DNA of 5,469 nucleotides from Crocinitomicaceae bacterium. Lineage in GTDB: Bacteria; Bacteroidota; Bacteroidia; Flavobacteriales_D; Sanyastnellaceae. The notes below the pieces were generated by a model. It was not told the DNA's origin, searched no databases, and saw only the letters and a program-made list of their open reading frames with translations. This document shows, one piece after another, positions 1 through 5,080 of the stretch; the stretch's first letter is position 1; every line of letters begins with the position of its first letter. The DNA is taken from NCBI GenBank assembly GCA_020848015.1, contig JADLBA010000088.1, positions 1-5,469 of the forward strand, in the 5' to 3' direction. The position numbers and the translations under genes are program-made.

Positions 1-389
1 TCTTCAAAATTAGACTCCAAAGCCGCAGGAAGTCCAAAGTTAGTCGAGGTCTGATCTTTCAACTGTAGCCCGCTTGAATTCAGCGCACCATCGGTAAAAG
101 GATTGCCGGTGTTGGAATACATATTCTTAAGCACCTGAGCATCGAGCACAGGCGCTTGTGTTTCTGAGTGTGTAGTTCTGATATAAGTGGTCAGTTCCCC
201 TAACATCGCAATCCGCTTTGTTGAAGCGGAAAAATCTACCGATGCAAAATTGTATGTAACAGGTATCTGGTAGCTTGGTGTATGGTGTGCGGGAGTGATA
301 GTTTCTTCATCCTTTTTACATGAAATAAGAGCGATAATCAAAAGAGTGGCGAAAAATCCCTTTCTCAATAAATGAATTTTGCTAATCAT
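1..389 (-). CDS. DUF4856-like outer-membrane lipoprotein, C-terminus beyond left edge
   Basis: This partial reading frame starts at an ATG at 389 and runs off the left edge still open (about 129 codons seen). Residues 1-24 form a lipoprotein signal peptide: basic start, hydrophobic core, and lipobox L-I-S-C with Cys24 as the lipidated residue. KKDEE follows the cysteine and resembles the acidic export signal that sends Bacteroidota lipoproteins to the cell surface. After a short linker, residues 46-70 (YNFASVDFSASTKRIAMLG and on to a Tyr-Ile) and 96-112 (NPFTDGALNSSGLQLKD) resemble, from memory, the start of DUF4856 proteins, an imelysin-related family often linked to iron uptake loci. Function is unproven. 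It is transcribed divergently from the adhesin-like gene at 627 and has its own candidate promoter at 422-452. Coding and lipoprotein status are secure; the family assignment is moderately sure because only the N-terminus is seen. Confidence 0.75.
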   Translation of the reverse strand, partial: MISKIHLLRKGFFATLLIIALISCKKDEETITPAHHTPSYQIPVTYNFASVDFSASTKRIAMLGELTTYIRTTHSETQAPVLDAQVLKNMYSNTGNPFTDGALNSSGLQLKDQTSTNFGLPAALESNFE

Positions 390-421
390 AAATAGTCGTA
401 TTATTATTTCGGGAAAGCGGG

Positions 422-452
422 CAAAGTAACTTATAGAGCTATGGAATGACAA
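422..452 (-). promoter_or_regulatory. Candidate promoter of the DUF4856-like lipoprotein gene
   Basis: Read on the minus strand, TTACTTTG (429-422) matches the Bacteroidota -7 box TAnnTTTG at all but one fixed position. A TTG (452-450) lies 20 bases upstream as the -33 element. Transcription would start near 415, leaving a leader of about 26 nt before the ATG at 389. The -33 element overlaps the left arm of the inverted repeat at 451-470. Confidence 0.5.
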
Positions 453-470
453 TACCCCGATTGTGGTATT
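451..470. repeat. Inverted repeat in divergent promoter region
   Basis: AATACC (451-456) and GGTATT (465-470) are perfect 6-bp inverted arms around an 8-base spacer. One arm overlaps the candidate -33 element of the lipoprotein promoter, so it could be an operator. The arms are short enough that chance is a real alternative. Confidence 0.3.
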
Positions 471-534
471 TAGAATGCTTCTCAATAAATTTATCTTGTT
501 AATGGCCTGTCCGTGCAGGGGTGAAGAAAATTAC

Positions 535-562
535 TTTTATAAAGAAATTTTATTCACCTTTG
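535..562 (+). promoter_or_regulatory. Weak candidate promoter of the 627-2459 gene
   Basis: CACCTTTG (555-562) differs from the TAnnTTTG -7 consensus at one fixed position. A T-rich stretch (535-538) lies 16 bases upstream, but there is no clear TTG -33 element. The implied leader is about 58 nt to the ATG at 627. It is the best match in the intergenic region but is weaker than the boxes of the two downstream paralogues. Confidence 0.35.
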
Positions 563-626
563 TTTTCGATTACCTCATACACCAGTGTGGGGAACCTTAA
601 CAAATCAATTATTCATTTTATTTTTT

Positions 627-2459
627 ATGAAAAAGTATTGTGTTCTTCTCTGTGCAGGAGTATTGATAACACTGTTTATGAATGGACAAAGCCAGGGTGT
701 TTCCATCAACGCTAACGGATCACCGCCTGACGCATCAGCTATTCTCGATGTCAGTAGCACTACTCGGGGAGCGTTGATGCCGCGGATGAGCGCAGTGCAA
801 CGGGATCAGATTGTCAATCCGGCAGATGGCCTCCAGATTTATAACACTACCACACAATGTATTAATATCCGCACCGGATCTACATGGAAACAAGTATGTG
901 GAGATTGTGATTTCAACAGCCCGGTAGCGGGAAACAGCGGACCTGTATGTGAAGGACAGACTCTGAGTCTGACAGCGACCACTATTTTGGGAGCTACTTA
1001 TCAATGGACGGGGCCCAATAGTTTTGTCTCTACACAGCAGAACCCCAGTATTTCAAGTGTTACGCCTGCCGCCAGTGGATCTTATTCAGTTACCGCAACA
1101 CTGAATGGCTGTACATCACAGCCTCAAAACACGGTTGCGACAGTAAACCCGATACCCGTTACACCTTCCGCCTCCAATGATGGGCCGGTTTGCGCGGGAG
1201 AACAACTCAACCTTTCAGCCAATACGATTAATGGTGCGACCTATTCATGGACCGGACCGAATGGTTATTCGGCTAATATCCAGAATCCTGCCATTATCAA
1301 TACTCAGCTAGGTCATGCCGGCACATACAATGTTTCGGCAACCGTGAATGGCTGTGCATCTGCGACAGGTAATACCAATGTTGTTATCAATTCGATACCT
1401 GCCACACCCGGGACGATCTCCGGTGGAATATCTGTTTGTCCTAATAGTGCGGGCAATATTTATTCTATTGCTGCGGTGGCAGGGGCGACCTCTTACAACT
1501 GGTCGGTGCCATCAGGAGCCACCATTACACTCGATGCAGGCACCTCCATCACGGTGACTTTTGGTGCTACCCCTACTGGCAACGTGTCTGTCTCAGCAAC
1601 GAATATCTGCGGAACTAGCTCTGCTAATACACTTGGAATTACTACCTCAATTATCTGTTCTCCTGATACATTCAATGCAACGAACACCGGAAAAACCGGA
1701 TCCATTCAGACATTTACTGTTCCTTCGGGAGTAACATCACTAACGGTGGAAGCGTGGGGAGCGGCCGGCGGATCCTTATCAGGATATGCTGGTGGAAAGG
1801 GGGCGAGGATGAAAGGAACTTTTTCAGTAACCCCTGGGGAGCAAATTAAAATGTTGGTAGGCCAGATGGGAGAAACTGAACAAGGCGGTGGTGGCGGAGG
1901 GACGTTTGTAACCCGTGCAGACAACTCAATTCTTTTGATTGCCGGAGGGGGCGGGGGTGCAGGGAATATTGGTGTTGGCATTAATGCTACAACTGGTACT
2001 GCGGGGCAAACAGGAGTGGGAGGGGCGCAGGGAACGGGAGGAGATAACGGCGGGGGAGGTGGCGGTGCCAGTGGATATGGAGGAGGAGGAGGAGGAGGAT
2101 ATTGTGGAAATGGCGGTGACTGCGCGATCGATTATTATTCAGGAGGAACCGGCGGGAATGGCTGTGTGAACGGAACCAATGGGGGAGGCACGGTACAGGT
2201 TGGCAGCGGGGGAAAGAGTTTTCTAAATGGCGGAGCAGGAGGAGATTCTGATGGTGATGGCGGCTACGGCGGTGGTGCCGGATCAAAACACGGAAATGCT
2301 TGTGGTGGCGGTGGCGGCGGTTATTCCGGCGGTGGCGGCGGTGGATACAATGGCTCTCATGGGCAGGGCGGTGGCGGCGGTTCAATAAATAATGGAACAT
2401 CTCAGTCAAATACATCGGGAGTGCAAAGCAGTCATGGGCAAGTGATATTAACCTGGTGA
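627..2459 (+). CDS. Secreted Ig-like repeat protein with ALK/LTK-type glycine-rich C-terminal domain
   Basis: This 610-aa protein is probably an adhesin or fibre-like surface protein; no catalytic motif is visible. The ATG at 627 is preferred over the one at 585 because it places MKKYC and a hydrophobic core directly at the N-terminus, as in both paralogues. Domains in order: signal peptide ~1-20; head module 24-89 (GVSIN, DVSSTTRGAL, PRM, NTTTQC); Cys neck 91-94 (CGDC); Ig-like repeats ~106-173 and ~186-254, each with Cys near the start, YxWTGP in the middle and NGC near the end, suggesting one disulfide per repeat; a PKD-like module ~262-340 (SVC, TSYNWSVPSGA, NICGTSS). Residues ~357-610 match the ALK/LTK glycine-rich domain pattern: QTFTVPSGV, EAWGAAGG, LVGQMG, GGGGGGTFV, LLIAGGGGGAG, then blocks of 5-7 glycines, closing with HGQVILTW. 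The shared part is related to the gene at 3160. There is no type IX C-terminal signal. A strong terminator starts two bases after the stop. Confidence 0.9.
   Translation: MKKYCVLLCAGVLITLFMNGQSQGVSINANGSPPDASAILDVSSTTRGALMPRMSAVQRDQIVNPADGLQIYNTTTQCINIRTGSTWKQVCGDCDFNSPVAGNSGPVCEGQTLSLTATTILGATYQWTGPNSFVSTQQNPSISSVTPAASGSYSVTATLNGCTSQPQNTVATVNPIPVTPSASNDGPVCAGEQLNLSANTINGATYSWTGPNGYSANIQNPAIINTQLGHAGTYNVSATVNGCASATGNTNVVINSIPATPGTISGGISVCPNSAGNIYSIAAVAGATSYNWSVPSGATITLDAGTSITVTFGATPTGNVSVSATNICGTSSANTLGITTSIICSPDTFNATNTGKTGSIQTFTVPSGVTSLTVEAWGAAGGSLSGYAGGKGARMKGTFSVTPGEQIKMLVGQMGETEQGGGGGGTFVTRADNSILLIAGGGGGAGNIGVGINATTGTAGQTGVGGAQGTGGDNGGGGGGASGYGGGGGGGYCGNGGDCAIDYYSGGTGGNGCVNGTNGGGTVQVGSGGKSFLNGGAGGDSDGDGGYGGGAGSKHGNACGGGGGGYSGGGGGGYNGSHGQGGGGGSINNGTSQSNTSGVQSSHGQVILTW
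1944..2390 (+). repeat. Low-complexity GGN-repeat tract encoding polyglycine
   Basis: This stretch of the gene at 627 is dominated by GGN codons. It holds seven perfect GGA units at 2079-2099. A 15-base unit, GGCGGTGGCGGCGGT, occurs exactly at 2307-2321, 2328-2342 and 2367-2381, all in frame and each encoding five glycines. Glycine codons are mixed elsewhere (GGA, GGT, GGC, GGG). The tract reads as a real coding repeat; the long reading frames on its opposite strand are by-products of this composition. Confidence 0.85.
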
Positions 2460-2460
2460 A

Positions 2461-2501
2461 AAAAAAATATCTGTATGGAGAAACTATACAGGTATTTTTT
2501 T
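2461..2501. terminator. Bidirectional intrinsic terminator between convergent genes
   Basis: Bases 2461-2476 pair with 2486-2501 as an uninterrupted 16-bp stem with one G-T wobble (2470/2492) and a 9-base loop. The outer part is A7 on the left and T7 on the right, so either strand yields a CTGTAT-type hairpin followed by a U-tract. It begins two bases after the stop of the 627-2459 gene and ends ten bases before the stop of the minus-strand gene at 2512, so it suits both transcripts. Confidence 0.85.
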
Positions 2502-2511
2502 ATCCTGATTT

Positions 2512-2904
2512 TTATTTCTCAGGAACCAGAAAAATTTTTAAAAATGTTTTTCCGGGAGACTGGTATTCCATTACTAATTCTTTGTCGGTCAAGGAAAGAA
2601 GCACTCCGATATGTTTTTCTGAAGCGCCTAGTGTAGAATTTTCAATGGTAATCATCTTTCTCGACTCATCATAATTCCAGGTACCCGTGGTTATTTTTTC
2701 CCCGTCAGTCACCATGGCTCCGTGTGTATATTCAAAGGACATTCGGTTTCCTTTTTGTTCAGCAGATGGCGGTGATTTTTGTCCGCCGGACTCATAAAAT
2801 GCAGGTTTCCAGGTTCGACATATTCGCTTCTCAACTTCTGCTGTGGTCTGGCAAAAAGAGGCAATGGGGAAGAGCAACAAGAGTATAATAGAAATATGTT
2901 TCAT
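2512..2904 (-). CDS. Small secreted lipocalin-like protein
   Basis: This 130-aa protein starts with a signal peptide (MKHISIILLLLFPIASFC, then Gln19). The cysteine is preceded by S-F, which is not a lipobox, so cleavage by signal peptidase I is more likely than lipidation. The mature part looks like the short lipocalin-like proteins common in Bacteroidota: RTWKP near the start (30-34) in place of the usual GxW, TGTWNYD (73-79), KMITIEN (83-89) and LSLTDKELVMEY (103-114), spaced like successive beta strands of a small barrel. Such domains may bind small hydrophobic ligands, but no ligand can be assigned. It lies in antisense orientation between two adhesin-like paralogues and shares the bidirectional terminator at 2461-2501. 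No convincing -7/-33 pair was found upstream. The gene is secure; the family is moderately sure. Confidence 0.8.
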   Translation of the reverse strand: MKHISIILLLLFPIASFCQTTAEVEKRICRTWKPAFYESGGQKSPPSAEQKGNRMSFEYTHGAMVTDGEKITTGTWNYDESRKMITIENSTLGASEKHIGVLLSLTDKELVMEYQSPGKTFLKIFLVPEK

Positions 2905-3037
2905 GCTGATTCAGAGTGATAGTAAAAGGGGCAAGTTAATGAAAATACGTTTGACCGGTTTCTTGAGTTACTTTCCAAACTATTATATTATCAGGTATGC
3001 CTAATGATCAATACTTCTCGTTACCTGTTGTATTTGT

Positions 3038-3051
3038 ATGCCAGCAGGCAT
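3038..3051. repeat. Short hairpin in divergent intergenic region
   Basis: ATGCC (3038-3042) and GGCAT (3047-3051) form a 5-bp stem with a four-base loop, AGCA. It lies about 57 bases upstream of the TAnnTTTG box of the gene at 3160. No T-tract follows, so it is not a terminator. It may be a regulatory site or chance. Confidence 0.25.
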
Positions 3052-3083
3052 GAGTCTGTCTCCGTTGACACTTGAAACATTGA

Positions 3084-3115
3084 TTGTTACCGTATGCTTT
3101 CTCTTTGTATGTTTG
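3084..3115 (+). promoter_or_regulatory. Promoter of the 3160-4842 gene
   Basis: TATGTTTG (3108-3115) is a perfect match to the Bacteroidota -7 box TAnnTTTG. A TTG (3084-3086) lies 21 bases upstream at the -33 position. Transcription would start near 3121, giving a leader of about 38 nt to the ATG at 3160. No Shine-Dalgarno sequence is seen, as is usual in this phylum. Confidence 0.6.
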
Positions 3116-3159
3116 TGTGCTTTTGATAGAGCAAAAACCTTTAATTAATCTAATTACTG

Positions 3160-4842
3160 ATGAAAAGAATACTATTTTCGGTTATTTGCGGGGTGTCAAT
3201 ATTCACCTCTTTTATGGTTCGGGGGCAAAGTGAGGGGGTATCAATTAATTCATCTGGCGCGGCGCCTCATCCATCAGCGATGATTGATATCAGCAGCACC
3301 ACAAAGGGAGCGCTGATACCGCGTATGACACTGACCGAAAGAAATGCAATATCTTACCCGGCGTTGGGTTTGCAGGTTTTTAATACCACTACTAATTGTG
3401 TGAATATATGGATGGGAAGTTCGTGGAAGCAGATTTGCGGAGATTGTGATTTTAACAGCCCGGTGGCAGGGAATAGCGGCCCATTGTGCGAAGGCTCTAA
3501 CCTGCAATTAACAGCGACATCCATTGTGGGAGCAACCTACCAATGGACAGGCCCCGACGGATATATATCAAATAGCCAAAATCCGGTTATCTCTAATGCT
3601 ACCGCTTCGGCAAGTGGTTCGTATTCTGTAACTGCTACGCTTAATGGATGTACTTCACAACCTCAAAGTACGGTTGCTACTATTAATGCAACACCCGCCA
3701 CTCCCACAGCTACTAATGATGGGCCGGCTTGTGTTGGTGCCCCCCTTTCTCTTTCTGCTACCACTATTAATAATGCGAGTTATTCGTGGGCGGGGCCGAA
3801 TGGTTATTCGGCTGCAGTACAAAATCCTGTTATCTCCAATGCAGAGCAGAACAATGCGGGGAACTATTCTGTGGTTGCATCGGTCAATGGTTGTAATTCT
3901 GCTCCGGGAAGTACTTCTGTCAGCATCAATGCAACACCATTAACACCGGGTACTATTACCGGGTCTTCTACAGTTTGTGCGAATGCAACGGGGCAGACTT
4001 ATTCTATTAGCCCGGTGGCAGGAGCGACTTCATATAACTGGTATATACCGGCGGGAGCATCTATTGAGTCGAACAACGGCACCTCTATCGCTATTACGAT
4101 GGGCAGTTCTTCGGGAAATGTGAGTGTTACCGCATCCAATAGTTGTGGAACGAGCAGCGCAAGTATATTGTCTGTTACTGTTAATCCCGTACCCTCGTCT
4201 GCATTTTCGATCAATCCCTCCTCGCCTATTACCGGGCAGTCGGTGACTTTCTCTGCGAATACTTCCGGCGCAACCTACGCCTGGACTTTCCCTTCTGGAA
4301 ACCCATCGTCAGCGAGTGTCCAGAACACCTCTTCTTCCTGGTCATCTGGAGGCACATACAATGTTGAACTCACTGTTTTGATGAATGGCTGTTCATCAAC
4401 CACTACAACTCCGCTCGTTGTGGCATCGTGTCAACCGGTTCATTTCAGGACATACAGTTTTACACAAAACTCTGCTCCGTCGGGAGCGCAATGCAGTGAC
4501 TGGACGGCTTTCCGCGCCTCACTCACTCCAGGGTCTTATTGCAGCGTAACCCTTAGTGGAAGCCAGTTTCCGGGCGGGTATGTATGCACGGACGCTACTG
4601 CTGTGAATCAGATTGCCTCGTTTTTAAAAAATGGTCCATCAGGAACAATTGTCTCGTGTAACGGGATGAACTGGTCGAATCACGATTCTATAGACTGGTT
4701 TTATGTCTATAATAATGTGGGGGCATCTTGTGACAAAAACGCCTGCCTGCGACCCTGCATTGGCAACTTGAACTGGGGTGGATTTAATACACAGATATGT
4801 GGTGCCCCAACCCAGACGATCAGCATCAGTTTTAATCAATAA
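3160..4842 (+). CDS. Secreted Ig/PKD-repeat protein with cysteine-rich C-terminal domain
   Basis: This 560-aa paralogue of the 627 gene is probably a surface or adhesin-like protein. Domains in order: signal peptide ~1-23; head module 26-91 (GVSIN, DISSTTKGAL, PRM, NTTTNC); Cys neck 93-96 (CGDC); Ig-like repeats ~107-176 and ~188-257 with the C...YxW(T/A)GP...NGC pattern; PKD-like module ~264-342 (TVC, TSYNWYIPAGA, NSCGTSS); a second PKD-type module ~345-422 (YAWTFPSGNP, GGTYNVELTV, NGCSS) absent from the 627 gene. Residues ~424-560 form a cysteine-rich domain I do not recognise, with Cys at 424, 445, 461, 476, 500, 524, 529, 533 and 547 and the motifs CNGMNW, RPCIGNLNWGGF and CGAPTQ. Residues 1-342 align with the 627 gene; what follows is unrelated. 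No catalytic motif or type IX signal is visible. It has its own promoter and a hairpin after the stop. Confidence 0.9.
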   Translation: MKRILFSVICGVSIFTSFMVRGQSEGVSINSSGAAPHPSAMIDISSTTKGALIPRMTLTERNAISYPALGLQVFNTTTNCVNIWMGSSWKQICGDCDFNSPVAGNSGPLCEGSNLQLTATSIVGATYQWTGPDGYISNSQNPVISNATASASGSYSVTATLNGCTSQPQSTVATINATPATPTATNDGPACVGAPLSLSATTINNASYSWAGPNGYSAAVQNPVISNAEQNNAGNYSVVASVNGCNSAPGSTSVSINATPLTPGTITGSSTVCANATGQTYSISPVAGATSYNWYIPAGASIESNNGTSIAITMGSSSGNVSVTASNSCGTSSASILSVTVNPVPSSAFSINPSSPITGQSVTFSANTSGATYAWTFPSGNPSSASVQNTSSSWSSGGTYNVELTVLMNGCSSTTTTPLVVASCQPVHFRTYSFTQNSAPSGAQCSDWTAFRASLTPGSYCSVTLSGSQFPGGYVCTDATAVNQIASFLKNGPSGTIVSCNGMNWSNHDSIDWFYVYNNVGASCDKNACLRPCIGNLNWGGFNTQICGAPTQTISISFNQ

Positions 4843-4852
4843 CGCCTGAAGT

Positions 4853-4875
4853 TCTGGGAGTACCGTACTCCCAGA
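4853..4875 (+). terminator. Hairpin, probable terminator of the 3160-4842 gene
   Basis: TCTGGGAGTAC (4853-4863) and its exact complement GTACTCCCAGA (4865-4875) flank a single central base, giving a perfect 11-bp inverted repeat. In RNA the innermost pairs would open into a small loop over a GC-rich stem. It starts ten bases after the stop codon. No T-tract follows, so it may act as a weak terminator, a 3'-end stabiliser or a protein site. Confidence 0.55.
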
Positions 4876-5014
4876 TGCAATATTCCCTAGCATTGAAATG
4901 AATTATTTCCGCATTTGCACTGCACGAAGCCTGAAATTAACGGGGCGCAAGGGGTTTCAGTTATACATGCTGCATTGTTTTCTGAATCAGCGATGCATTC
5001 ACTCCATTGTTTTG

Positions 5015-5022
5015 TAAGTTTG
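5015..5022 (+). promoter_or_regulatory. -7 promoter box of the third paralogue
   Basis: TAAGTTTG matches TAnnTTTG perfectly and lies 58 bases before the ATG at 5081. No good TTG lies at the usual -33 distance; the sequence 19 bases upstream is ATG (4993-4995). A weak or activator-dependent promoter would fit. Two exact copies of CATTGTTTT (4973-4981 and 5005-5013) sit just upstream, 32 bases apart. Confidence 0.45.
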
Positions 5023-5080
5023 GCTTCCCTTTATTAAGACTTAGACCTAAACGAATAATAACATCAAGCATTATAAGCAC

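Noticed and set aside
585..626. Upstream ATG extending the 627 gene by 14 residues
   Set aside because: The extension would bury the signal peptide behind WGTLTNQLFILFF. Both paralogues start directly at an MK-hydrophobic signal peptide matching the ATG at 627.
521..715. 64-codon plus-strand frame from a GTG overlapping the start of the 627 gene
   Set aside because: It runs in another frame through the signal peptide and head coding region and shows no recognisable protein features. The paralogues have nothing equivalent.
1706..1981. 91-codon minus-strand frame rich in proline
   Set aside because: Antisense of the glycine-rich domain; Pro runs are complements of GGN codons. A shadow of the 627-2459 gene.
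1987..2415. 142-codon open frame on the minus strand, rich in His and Arg
   Set aside because: It is the exact antisense of the GGN-rich polyglycine tract, where stop codons are rare on the opposite strand. It has no signal, motif or promoter.
2456..2674. 72-codon plus-strand frame after the first adhesin-like gene
   Set aside because: It begins inside the terminator hairpin and then runs antisense to the lipocalin-like gene, which has a signal peptide and family-like motifs.
3029..3036. TGTATTTG, one mismatch from TAnnTTTG
   Set aside because: It lies far from the 3160 start and a perfect box with a -33 TTG exists at 3084-3115. Probably chance.
3644..3943. 99-codon plus-strand frame rich in Leu, Met and Arg
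   Set aside because: Out-of-frame overlap inside the Ig-like repeats of the 3160 gene, where the real frame has clear paralogue support.
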